Origin: Cryomorphaceae bacterium
GTDB taxonomy: Bacteria; Bacteroidota; Bacteroidia; Flavobacteriales; BACL11
DNA length: 25,925 nucleotides
Direction: 5' to 3'
Assembly (NCBI GenBank): GCA_949511925.1
Contig: CATEYX010000095.1
Coordinates: 1-25,925, forward strand
Shown here: positions 1 to 6,975 of the stretch, one piece after another
Position numbering within the stretch: position 1 is the stretch's first letter
Layout of the letters: every line of letters begins with the position of its first letter
Program-made: the position numbers and the translations under genes
The notes under the pieces: model-generated
Database searches by the model: none
The model's input: only the letters and a program-made list of their open reading frames with translations
Told to the model about the DNA's origin: nothing

Positions 1-309
1 GGTGTTATAGCTACGAATACAACTATTGATAGAAGTGGGCTTAAAACTCCTAAAAATAAGGTTGAAGCAATAGGAAATGGAGGTCTTAGTGGTAAGCCTG
101 TTGGTTTAAGATCAACACAGGTGATAAAGTACTTGGCTGATAAGTCCAGCAGAGCATTCCCAATTATTGGGGTGGGTGGTATACATAGCGCTGAAGATGC
201 ACTTGAAAAGTTAGCTGCAGGAGCAACATTATTACAAGTTTATACGGGCTTCATTTATGAGGGTCCATCACTAGTAAAAAGAATTAATAAAGCGATTCTT
301 AAAAGATGA
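1..309 (+). CDS. pyrD: Dihydroorotate dehydrogenase, class 2 (C-terminal part)
   Basis: The frame is open from the first base of the window, so the start lies outside it; about 102 C-terminal residues are present. The product would be the membrane-associated, quinone-linked flavoprotein that oxidises dihydroorotate to orotate in de novo pyrimidine synthesis. Visible family landmarks are the VIATNTTIDR segment, the GGLSGKP loop, the GVGGI glycine-rich strand that binds the FMN phosphate, and the closing AGATLLQVYTGFIYEGP block typical of class 2 enzymes. Its TGA stop overlaps the ATG of the next gene (ATGA, 306-309), so the two are probably translated together. I can say nothing about the N-terminal membrane-binding helices, which are missing from the window. 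Confidence 0.95.
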   Translation, partial: GVIATNTTIDRSGLKTPKNKVEAIGNGGLSGKPVGLRSTQVIKYLADKSSRAFPIIGVGGIHSAEDALEKLAAGATLLQVYTGFIYEGPSLVKRINKAILKR

Positions 310-1139
310 AAATAATTGAATGTCCAAGAGATGCAATGCAGGGTATCAGTGAGTTTATTCCTACTGATATTAAGGCTGCATACATCAATCAATTGTTAAA
401 GGTTGGTTTTGATACGATTGATTTTGGTTCATTTGTTTCGCCAAAGGCTATCCCACAATTAAGGGATACTGCCAAAGTATTGGCTAAGTTGGATTTAGAG
501 AAAACAAACAGTAAATTACTTTCCATTATTGCAAATACTAGGGGTGCTGTTGATGCTTGCAGTTTTGAGGAAATCAATTATTTAGGCTTTCCGCTTTCTG
601 TTTCGGAGCAATTTCAAAAAAGAAATACGAATAAAAGCATAGCAGAGGCGCTTAATGATGTTGAGGAAATTCAGAATTTAGCTGTTAAGAACAACAAAGA
701 ACTAGTTGTATATTTATCTATGGCATTTGGGAATCCTTATGGAGAAAATTATCATCCTGATATAGTAGCGGAACTTACTGAAAAACTACATCAACTAGAA
801 ATAGGAATAGTGGCACTATCTGATACGATTGGGGTTTCCAGTCCTACAAATATTACACCACTGTTTGGTACTTTAATAAAAGAATATTCAACTATTGAAT
901 TTGGTGCTCACTTCCATACCACTAAAGATGCTTGGGAGGAAAAAGCAGCTGCTGCTTACCTTAATGGGTGCAGAAGATTTGATGCAGCTCTGAAAGGTTT
1001 TGGTGGTTGCCCAATGGCTAAGGATGATTTGGTAGGGAATATGCCTACTGAAAAGTTAATCACTTATTTTGATGAGGATTTAGGGTTGAATGGACTAGAG
1101 CTAGAGAAGAGTTTGAATCTAACATCAACTATTTTTTAA
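306..1139 (+). CDS. mvaB: Hydroxymethylglutaryl-CoA lyase
   Basis: A 277-residue TIM-barrel protein of the HMGL-like family. It is predicted to cleave 3-hydroxy-3-methylglutaryl-CoA to acetoacetate and acetyl-CoA, the last step of leucine breakdown. Residues that match known catalytic positions are Arg8-Asp9 in the ECPRDAMQG start motif, the metal-binding HFH pair (His202, His204), Cys235 in GFGGCPMA, and Asn245 in the GNMPTE segment that follows. The DTIG motif at 173-176 is also typical. After the HxH pair the sequence reads TTKDAWEEK rather than the DTYG-like stretch of the human enzyme. From memory this form is common in Bacteroidota, so I treat it as a clade variant. It is coupled to pyrD by a 4-base overlap, although the pathways are unrelated. 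A related aldolase specificity is possible but less likely. Confidence 0.9.
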   Translation: MKIIECPRDAMQGISEFIPTDIKAAYINQLLKVGFDTIDFGSFVSPKAIPQLRDTAKVLAKLDLEKTNSKLLSIIANTRGAVDACSFEEINYLGFPLSVSEQFQKRNTNKSIAEALNDVEEIQNLAVKNNKELVVYLSMAFGNPYGENYHPDIVAELTEKLHQLEIGIVALSDTIGVSSPTNITPLFGTLIKEYSTIEFGAHFHTTKDAWEEKAAAAYLNGCRRFDAALKGFGGCPMAKDDLVGNMPTEKLITYFDEDLGLNGLELEKSLNLTSTIF

Positions 1140-1180
1140 ATTAATTTTAAAAAAATAACTCAATATTTTCAAAAACTTTT

Positions 1181-1188
1181 TATTTTTG
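1181..1188 (+). promoter_or_regulatory. TAnnTTTG -7 box for the B12 locus
   Basis: TATTTTTG matches the Bacteroidota -7 consensus TAnnTTTG exactly. A start site 5-8 bases downstream (about 1194-1196) would place the transcript start just before the first paired bases of the cobalamin aptamer. No clear -33 TTG is present at the usual distance. The agreement with the aptamer edge is the main support. Confidence 0.6.
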
Positions 1189-1199
1189 TACTAGTTTAG

Positions 1200-1355
1200 T
1201 ACGCTATTTTTTAGTGTAAAAGGGAATGAGGTGTAACTCCTCAACTTTACCAGAAGCTGTAAAGTCCGTAAAATTTTTGGAAACTACATTGCCACTGTTT
1301 TAATTAATGGGAAGGCCATTCCAAAAGGACCAAGTCAGAAGACCTGCTAAGCATA
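1200..1355 (+). ncRNA. Cobalamin (B12) riboswitch aptamer
   Basis: The conserved blocks of the cobalamin riboswitch occur in order. They are AAAGGGAA followed by GAGGTGTAACTCCTCA around 1218-1242, GAAGCTGTAAAGTCCG at 1253-1268, GCCACTG at 1291-1297, GGGAAGGC near 1310-1317, and the B12 box AGTCAGAAGACCTGC at 1333-1347. A closing P1 stem can be drawn between 1200-1205 and 1350-1355 with one mismatch. It sits directly upstream of a BtuB-type receptor, the classic regulon for this RNA, so high cobalamin should lower receptor expression. I assigned boundaries by eye and did not fold the RNA. Confidence 0.93.
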
Positions 1356-1361
1356 ACAAAA

Positions 1362-1392
1362 CCGATTCGTTTCTGGATAAAACGGCTGGCAG
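1362..1392 (+). promoter_or_regulatory. Putative riboswitch expression platform hairpin
   Basis: Between the aptamer and the btuB start lies a small hairpin: CGTTT (1368-1372) pairs with AAACG (1380-1384) around a loop containing CTGGAT. The start codon follows at 1393, nine bases after the stem. There is no U tract, so this is not an intrinsic terminator. Control by access of ribosomes to the start fits better. The CTGG in the loop could kiss CCAG at 1250-1253 inside the aptamer, as L5-L13 contacts do in known cobalamin riboswitches. That pairing is inference only. Confidence 0.45.
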
Positions 1393-3261
1393 ATGAAACA
1401 GACTATAGCATACATATTACTCCTATTGGGCTTTGTAACTACCTTGCAAGGTCAAATGGCTATGGATACCATTCAGCTGCCTGAAGTAAAGCTAATGGAA
1501 AGTAAGCTTATCGCTCATACTATTGGTACTCAAATGGATGTTATTAAAATCGCAACATTTGGGGAAGGTAGCAGTTCCGATTTAGCAAGTCTTATCAGCA
1601 GTTCCTCATCCGTATATATAAAGCAATATGGGGCTTTGGCTACTCCTTCCTTTAGGGGTACTTCCAGTTCCCATACTCTAGTGCTTTGGAATGGGGTTCC
1701 TCTTAACTCTATTGCCAATGGCCTAACTGATTTTTCAAGTATCCATACCCATAATTTTACTGATGTTTTGCTAGTACATGGAGGTAATGCTTCCGTATTT
1801 GGTTCTGGGGCAGTTGGAGGAAGTGTCCACTTGAATACAAATTTAACACATAAAAATGCTTTCTCTTTAAGTACAACTAGCGGAAGTTATGGTTTAAAAA
1901 GTGAATCCTTAGCCTTTTCCATTTCCGATGGGAAATTATCAGCTATGGGGAGTTTACAATTCTTAAGTCATACTAATAATTTTGAGTTTATCAATACCAC
2001 TCAATTGGGGCATCCCTTAGTTACTAATGACTACGGAAAAATAAAGTCGAAAAACCAACAGTTGGATTTAGCTTATGCCTTAAGTCCGCATACTAACTAT
2101 AGCTTTAGTTATTGGGCAAGCCAGCAGGATAGGGAAGTGCCACAAAACATGACTACTCCTTTTTCGGATGCCAAGCAGTACGATAAGGCTAAGCGGGCGC
2201 TACTCACCCTAAAGCACAAGGTCAATCATTTGAGCATTACCCTAAAGCAGGCCTATCTTCAAGAGGATTTTAGGTATACTGAATTTTTGAAAAATATCAA
2301 CAGCCATTACCTAGCAGAAAGTTATATTTCGGATGCGGATGTTAAATTGATAAAAGGAAATTACTTGTTTAACCTTGGTGGTGCTTTTACGACTAACAAC
2401 TTAGCCAACAACAATTATGTTTCTATGGGTAAGCAAGAAAAAAGCTTAGCTGCCTTTTCGGCCCTACAATACAGGTCGGACTTTTTAGCTTTCAATACAG
2501 TATTGCGAAAAGAGTGGCAAACCACATTTGAAGTTCCTGTTATGCCAACCTTAGCCTTTGAAGCCCAGCTTAGTTCTGTCATAAAATTCAGGCTTAAATA
2601 CAATAGGAACTTTCGCTCACCTACATTTAATGATAGGTTTTGGGCAGGAGCAGGAGCTAACGGAAATCCTGATTTGACACCTGAAGATGCTTGGAATAAA
2701 GAACTGGGTTTTGATGTTAATACTAAGAAAGCTCATTTTACCATAACCGGTTATACTTTAAATATATCGGACATGATAGTCTGGCAGCAAATGGAAAATG
2801 GCAATTGGATACCCAATAACATAAAACAAGTATGGAGTAGAGGTGTGGAAGCAAAAGCAAAATTTAAAATTAAAGAATTGAGTATTGCAGGTAACTATGC
2901 TTTTACCAGATCTACGAATGAATTGCCAACTAATAAGTTGGACAATACAGTAGGTGAACAGCTAAGGTATGTTCCGCTTCACAAAGGTAATATCAGCTTC
3001 ACCCTCAATAAGGATAACCTACAGTTTAGCTTAAGCACATCATATAATGGTGAGGTAATTACAAATCATTCTACCCCAAATAACAAAACCTTAGATAGCT
3101 TTACCTTAACTGATATTGCTATTAGATATTCCTTTGAAAAGTTGCCTATTACTCTTATAGGGAAAGTAAAAAACCTACTGGATAAAAACTATACTACTTA
3201 TCAGAATTATCCTAACCCAGGACGAGAATTATTATTAACTATAAATTATACAATTAACTAA
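1393..3261 (+). CDS. btuB: TonB-dependent vitamin B12 receptor, BtuB-like
   Basis: A 622-residue outer-membrane receptor predicted to take cobalamin across the outer membrane using TonB energy. Residues 1-20 form a signal peptide, and DTIQLPEV at 25-32 looks like the TonB box. The plug domain follows, with a GTSSSHTLVLWNGVPLNS block and GSGAVGGSV, typical of receptor plugs. The rest is a long beta-barrel ending in a TonB-receptor C-terminal pattern (VKNLLDKNYTTYQNYPNPGRE, then an alternating hydrophobic last strand). There is no N-terminal carboxypeptidase-like domain, which separates it from SusC-type glycan receptors. The substrate assignment rests mainly on the cobalamin riboswitch immediately upstream and the BtuG-like gene 18 bases downstream. 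By eye its codons are somewhat richer in G and C than those of its neighbours. Confidence 0.9.
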   Translation: MKQTIAYILLLLGFVTTLQGQMAMDTIQLPEVKLMESKLIAHTIGTQMDVIKIATFGEGSSSDLASLISSSSSVYIKQYGALATPSFRGTSSSHTLVLWNGVPLNSIANGLTDFSSIHTHNFTDVLLVHGGNASVFGSGAVGGSVHLNTNLTHKNAFSLSTTSGSYGLKSESLAFSISDGKLSAMGSLQFLSHTNNFEFINTTQLGHPLVTNDYGKIKSKNQQLDLAYALSPHTNYSFSYWASQQDREVPQNMTTPFSDAKQYDKAKRALLTLKHKVNHLSITLKQAYLQEDFRYTEFLKNINSHYLAESYISDADVKLIKGNYLFNLGGAFTTNNLANNNYVSMGKQEKSLAAFSALQYRSDFLAFNTVLRKEWQTTFEVPVMPTLAFEAQLSSVIKFRLKYNRNFRSPTFNDRFWAGAGANGNPDLTPEDAWNKELGFDVNTKKAHFTITGYTLNISDMIVWQQMENGNWIPNNIKQVWSRGVEAKAKFKIKELSIAGNYAFTRSTNELPTNKLDNTVGEQLRYVPLHKGNISFTLNKDNLQFSLSTSYNGEVITNHSTPNNKTLDSFTLTDIAIRYSFEKLPITLIGKVKNLLDKNYTTYQNYPNPGRELLLTINYTIN

Positions 3262-3279
3262 ACTAAAACAAAAACAATT

Positions 3280-4335
3280 ATGAAGAAAAATTTAAGAAAT
3301 ATCGGGATGTTTGCTCTAGCAATTACAATATTATCATCATGTAAAAAAGATAACATAAATGATATTTCTATTCCTGGAAATTATGAAGATGGATATTTTA
3401 TAACCAACGAAGGGAATTTTGGAACTGGAAATGGTTCTATTTCTTTTGTAGATGAGTATGGAACTGTTGAAAATGATGTATTTGCTTCAATAAACTCTTT
3501 TGCTTTAGGTGATGTTGTTCAGTCAATGAGCATAATTAATGACCATGCATATATACTAGTAAATAATTCTTCTAGTATTGAAGTGGCTTCTGTTGATTCA
3601 ATGATTTCTGTTGCAAAAATTAATGTTAGTCAACCTAGATATATGGCTCAGGTTTCTGATTCAAAAGCTTATGTAACAGATTGGGGCATTAATGGAGTGC
3701 AGGTTATTGATTTAGCTACAAATACAGTTTCCTCTACTATTTCTTGTGGGGCAGGTCCTGAAGGAATTGCTGTTGGTGGTGCTTTTGCTTATGTTTGTAA
3801 TGTAGGTGGTTGGGGTCTTGACAATACAATTACGGTAATTAATACTGATAATGATGTCGTAGAAACTACTTTAACAGTTGGTGACAAGCCTAACTCAGTT
3901 GTAATTGATGTGAATGGTGCTGTTTGGGTATTAACTGGTGGATATACTGAATATGATGCTGATTGGAATGTTGTTTCAGAAACTGCTGGTAATTTAGTTA
4001 AAATTGTTGATAATACCATTGAAGCAACTTATGCATTTGCGGTCGGTAATCATCCAGAAGATCTAGTTATTAATGATGCTGGCACTAAATTGTATTATTC
4101 TGATGGTTCTTGGTCTAAGGCAGTTTATGCTTTTAATGTGAATGATACAGAATTACCAACAACTGCTTTAATAAACAGAAGTTTCTATGGCTTAGGTTTT
4201 GATAATGGTTATATGTACGGAACTGATGCTGTTGATTTTACGCAAAGTGGCTGGTCTTACAAATATACTACTGAGGGTACTATTATTGATTCTGTACAAG
4301 TTGGTATTATTCCTGGCGGATATTGCTTTAACTAG
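3280..4335 (+). CDS. BtuG-like beta-propeller surface lipoprotein (YncE/DUF5074 type)
   Basis: A 351-residue lipoprotein. The signal peptide ends in a lipobox, ILSSC, with Cys21 as the lipidated residue. The following KKDN is rich in charged residues, consistent with the export signal of surface-displayed Bacteroidota lipoproteins. The body starts with GYFITNEGNFGTGNGSISF, a hallmark of DUF5074 proteins, and continues with YncE-like propeller repeats such as AYVTDWGINGVQVIDLATN and TVGDKPNSVVIDVNGAVW. In Bacteroides, BtuG is a surface propeller that captures cobalamin and docks on BtuB. Position right after a riboswitch-controlled btuB suggests the same job here, but binding itself is inferred. 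A GGGAGGC stem-loop terminator follows the gene. Confidence 0.8.
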   Translation: MKKNLRNIGMFALAITILSSCKKDNINDISIPGNYEDGYFITNEGNFGTGNGSISFVDEYGTVENDVFASINSFALGDVVQSMSIINDHAYILVNNSSSIEVASVDSMISVAKINVSQPRYMAQVSDSKAYVTDWGINGVQVIDLATNTVSSTISCGAGPEGIAVGGAFAYVCNVGGWGLDNTITVINTDNDVVETTLTVGDKPNSVVIDVNGAVWVLTGGYTEYDADWNVVSETAGNLVKIVDNTIEATYAFAVGNHPEDLVINDAGTKLYYSDGSWSKAVYAFNVNDTELPTTALINRSFYGLGFDNGYMYGTDAVDFTQSGWSYKYTTEGTIIDSVQVGIIPGGYCFN

Positions 4336-4363
4336 TTGGGTAAATAAGATTTTGATTTAAAGA

Positions 4364-4385
4364 GGGAGGCATTGCCTCCCTTTTT
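4364..4385 (+). terminator. Intrinsic terminator inside the B12 locus
   Basis: A perfect GC-rich stem GGGAGGC (4364-4370), loop ATT, and GCCTCCC (4374-4380) is followed by TTTTT. It is a strong rho-independent terminator for the riboswitch-btuB-lipoprotein transcript and lies 28 bases after the first lipoprotein's stop codon. Confidence 0.88.
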
Positions 4386-4388
4386 ATT

Positions 4389-4396
4389 TATATTTG
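4389..4396 (+). promoter_or_regulatory. TAnnTTTG -7 box for the second lipoprotein gene
   Basis: TATATTTG is an exact match to the Bacteroidota -7 consensus. It starts three bases after the T tract of the preceding terminator and lies 15 bases before the ATG at 4412, so the mRNA leader would be only about 8-10 bases. The best -33 candidate, TTG at 4372-4374, lies within the terminator stem at shorter than usual spacing (14 bases), which lowers confidence. Confidence 0.55.
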
Positions 4397-4411
4397 CTAA
4401 AAATTTATCAC

Positions 4412-5467
4412 ATGAAATTAATTAACTATTTACTTATTGCTTTGGTTTTTGTTTCCTCTTGCAAAGAAGATACTAAGGACCCTGCACCTTCATTCGCAAA
4501 AAATTATGGTGACGGCATGTATATTGTTACTGACAATGGCATTAGTTTTTATGATGGTGAAGTAGTTAAAAATCAAATTTATCAAACAGTAAATGGTGCT
4601 GCATTATCAAATCCTAAAAAAATAAAGTTTAATGGAACAAAAGCATATATTGTTACCGAAAATCAGATTGTAACTACTAATGTTAAAACTTTTGAGAATA
4701 AAGAGATTATAGGTGATTTTGTTAATGCTACTGATTTTAATTTTGTAGATTTTAACAGAATAATTGTCGTTGACAAAGGGGATGCTAAAGTTAAGGTTGT
4801 TGATTTAGAAAGTTTAAATATTATTTCCGATATTGAAACGGGTGATGAAGTCAATCCTAGCTTTATTATAAGCAAATGGTACCGTTCATTTGTTTTTAAT
4901 AGTGGTGCGGTTGCCGACTCTTTAAAAGACTCGACTGTTATAGCGATTGACTATAGGGATGAAGCAATACCAATTGCTGATTTTATGGGAAGTATTGAAG
5001 TAGGAGAAAATCCTAATTCTGCTGTTTTTATAAATAACTTTCTGATACTATGTAAAGGGATTTATGATGGTAATAATCTATTGTATAATACTTTTTCATC
5101 ATTAAGTAGATTTCATCCTTGGGATTTGGAATTAGTTTGGAATGTTTCTATGGGCGTTTTTAATGCACAAAACTTAACTTCTAATACTAATGGTACATTG
5201 CTTTACTTCACTGCAAATAGTGGAGTTCACAGTATGGGAATTGACGGATCATCTATTACTAATCTTGTTCCTATTTTATCAGATGTTTTATTTATTAAAA
5301 CTGAAGTATATGCTGTTAATGATACCACTAATGGGTATTCCAATATGATTTATGTAAATGATGCTCTCTATAATCCGAACATAGTATATAAATTCAATCA
5401 ATCAACTAATTCATATTGTGACACCATTGTAGTTGATGCTCCTGTAAATGATATTGCTTTTTATTAA
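4412..5467 (+). CDS. Second propeller-like lipoprotein, paralogue-like partner of the BtuG-type protein
   Basis: The ATG at 4412 is preferred over an upstream TTG at 4394, because that TTG lies inside the -7 box and the ATG gives a clean lipoprotein signal: MKLINYLLIALVFVSSC followed by KEDTKD. The protein is 351 residues, exactly the length of its upstream neighbour. It opens with the same layout: GDGMYIVTDNGISFYDG, then a QTVNGAALSNP stretch and GTKAYIVTEN, matching GYFITNEGNF, INSFALGDV and DHAYILVNN in the first lipoprotein. Later parts have propeller-like strands (VKVVDLESLNIISDIETGDEVNP) but much less regular repeats. I read it as a diverged, surface-anchored paralogue. A role in cobalamin capture is suggested by context only. 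Its stop codon directly abuts the next start. Confidence 0.7.
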   Translation: MKLINYLLIALVFVSSCKEDTKDPAPSFAKNYGDGMYIVTDNGISFYDGEVVKNQIYQTVNGAALSNPKKIKFNGTKAYIVTENQIVTTNVKTFENKEIIGDFVNATDFNFVDFNRIIVVDKGDAKVKVVDLESLNIISDIETGDEVNPSFIISKWYRSFVFNSGAVADSLKDSTVIAIDYRDEAIPIADFMGSIEVGENPNSAVFINNFLILCKGIYDGNNLLYNTFSSLSRFHPWDLELVWNVSMGVFNAQNLTSNTNGTLLYFTANSGVHSMGIDGSSITNLVPILSDVLFIKTEVYAVNDTTNGYSNMIYVNDALYNPNIVYKFNQSTNSYCDTIVVDAPVNDIAFY

Positions 5468-6070
5468 ATGGAATACATTAGGATAAAACTTTTAAGAAGA
5501 GTTTATCTTATTTTTTGTATTCTTTTGGGAATTTTAGCTCCACTTTATTGTTGGTATTTGCGTCCTGGTTTTAACCCTATGGAAAAACCACTTTCTGATT
5601 TTGGGATACAAGAGCCAACTTGGTTATTATGGAATTCAACACTAGTATTTTTGGCTACTGGGATTTTCCTAAATGCCTATACTTCATTGCGATATTATTT
5701 CAAGCAAAGGAGGTTTCGTTATCCTTTAAAAGTACTGTTACTTATTTCTTCTTTTTCATTATTCTTTACCGCTACTATCCCTATGGATTATGAGGTTTTT
5801 CATAAAATCCCAGCCTTTCTTTTCTTCTTTACTTATAACCTATTTGTCTTTTTGTTTGGTTTGTTTCGTTCTTTAAAATATTTAAGAACAGGAGTTTTCT
5901 CCATGTTTATTGGGCTTTCAATGTTATGTTCATTGTTGTTATTACTACCCTTCAGTTCATATGGAGTATTTGAAATTGTATATTTTGCTTTAATCCTTAT
6001 TTGGAATATCTATTTTCTATATAGTAGAATTAAAGAAGAGGGTGTTAAAAGTAAAAAAAGGGATTCTTAA
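5468..6070 (+). CDS. Six-helix integral membrane protein, DUF998-like
   Basis: A 200-residue hydrophobic protein whose ATG immediately follows the stop of the second lipoprotein (TAAATG), so the two are probably co-translated. About six membrane segments can be seen near residues 10-30, 53-73, 87-106, 114-135, 143-161 and 165-186, with a basic, Lys-rich C-terminus. The PLSDFGIQEP segment at 41-50 after the first helix, the WNSTL start of helix 2, and IPMDYEVFHKIPAF near 104-117 resemble the DUF998 family, which has no established biochemical function. The assignment is from memory of the pattern. Its place at the end of the B12 locus makes a link to cobalamin uptake possible but unproven. Its last four bases overlap the convergent peptidase gene. 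Confidence 0.65.
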   Translation: MEYIRIKLLRRVYLIFCILLGILAPLYCWYLRPGFNPMEKPLSDFGIQEPTWLLWNSTLVFLATGIFLNAYTSLRYYFKQRRFRYPLKVLLLISSFSLFFTATIPMDYEVFHKIPAFLFFFTYNLFVFLFGLFRSLKYLRTGVFSMFIGLSMLCSLLLLLPFSSYGVFEIVYFALILIWNIYFLYSRIKEEGVKSKKRDS

Positions 6071-6975
6071 AGTTCTTTTAATAAAACGGTATATAAATCC
6101 ACCATGGATTGTATATCTGCTTTGTGTACCTTTTCATTTGGGGAGTGCACATGATCTTCAGGAGCACCAACAAAACACCAATCCCAAGGGTAATTGCTTT
6201 TTTGTAATTCATTTCCATCACTTCCTCCAGAATCCTCAACTTCTAACTGAAAGTTAATGTCAGTTTTTTTAGCAATCGCTATTACTTTGTTTATGAATGA
6301 CTTTCTTGGAATTCCACTATCTCTTAATGAAATCGCACATCCTTTCCCGTGTTCTACACCATGAGTTACCCAAGTAATATCCGATATAAGCGCTTGCATT
6401 ACTCCATATTTCTCTTGAATAAATTTTCCTAAATACCCTGCAGAACCGCCTCCATGTTCTTCCCATGATGAAAATACAATAATACCGTTTTCCAGAGTTT
6501 TGGCTACTTCAAGGCAGTTCCAAACTCCTAGTCGGTTATCCATATAACAACTTTGTATAAACTCATCAGTATCCCTAAAATCAACTTTAAAAGTAAGGGA
6601 TGTACCTCTTTCAATTGTTCGGAAAAAATCAATAAACATTCCATCTTTATTTTTAATGATTTTTCCTTCAATCTTCCCTTTGCTATCTTCACCAACCAAC
6701 ACAATTCCTTCATCAGAAACAGGTCCACCAATTTTTACAATTTCATTATTGTATCTCACAGTAAAACCGATTGAATCCAAATGTGCAAAAACTGCTGTTC
6801 TTGGCTTTCCAAATACCATAATTAGATTATCCTGAAACCTTTTTCCATAATGCAGGGTTGGTTTAACTTTCCATTGTGTTTGGTTTTCAGTTACATACTT
6901 CAGTAAAAATTCAGTTAAAGTAAATTCTTCTCCTGCTGGAGCATGGATGTTGCAAAGTTCTTTTAGTAATTTCAT
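6067..6975 (-). CDS. M42-like zinc aminopeptidase
   Basis: A 302-residue co-catalytic metallopeptidase of the M42/M28-like fold. Metal-ligand candidates appear in family order: His in AHLDSIGF (about residue 66), Asp in DNRLGVWNCLEV (about 146), the Glu pair in SSWEEHGGG (about 174), Asp in ISDITWVTHG, and His in EDHVHSPNEKVH near the C-terminus. EDSGGSDGNELQ precedes the last His, as in related enzymes. It would release N-terminal amino acids from short peptides in the cytoplasm; no signal peptide is visible. It is shorter than typical M42 enzymes (about 340-360 residues), so the inserted beta domain may be reduced. It is last in the ribD operon, its ATG overlapping the upstream stop by one base (TAATG). 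The substrate is unknown. Confidence 0.8.
   Translation of the reverse strand: MKLLKELCNIHAPAGEEFTLTEFLLKYVTENQTQWKVKPTLHYGKRFQDNLIMVFGKPRTAVFAHLDSIGFTVRYNNEIVKIGGPVSDEGIVLVGEDSKGKIEGKIIKNKDGMFIDFFRTIERGTSLTFKVDFRDTDEFIQSCYMDNRLGVWNCLEVAKTLENGIIVFSSWEEHGGGSAGYLGKFIQEKYGVMQALISDITWVTHGVEHGKGCAISLRDSGIPRKSFINKVIAIAKKTDINFQLEVEDSGGSDGNELQKSNYPWDWCFVGAPEDHVHSPNEKVHKADIQSMVDLYTVLLKEL

Noticed and set aside
1133..1154. T-run / A-run palindrome after mvaB as a terminator.
   Set aside because: No GC pairs in the stem; it is a product of the AT-rich spacer.
1393..3261. Horizontal acquisition of btuB, suggested by slightly richer G and C codons.
   Set aside because: Only a visual impression; no mobile-element remains or repeats flank it, and outer-membrane barrels often differ in composition.
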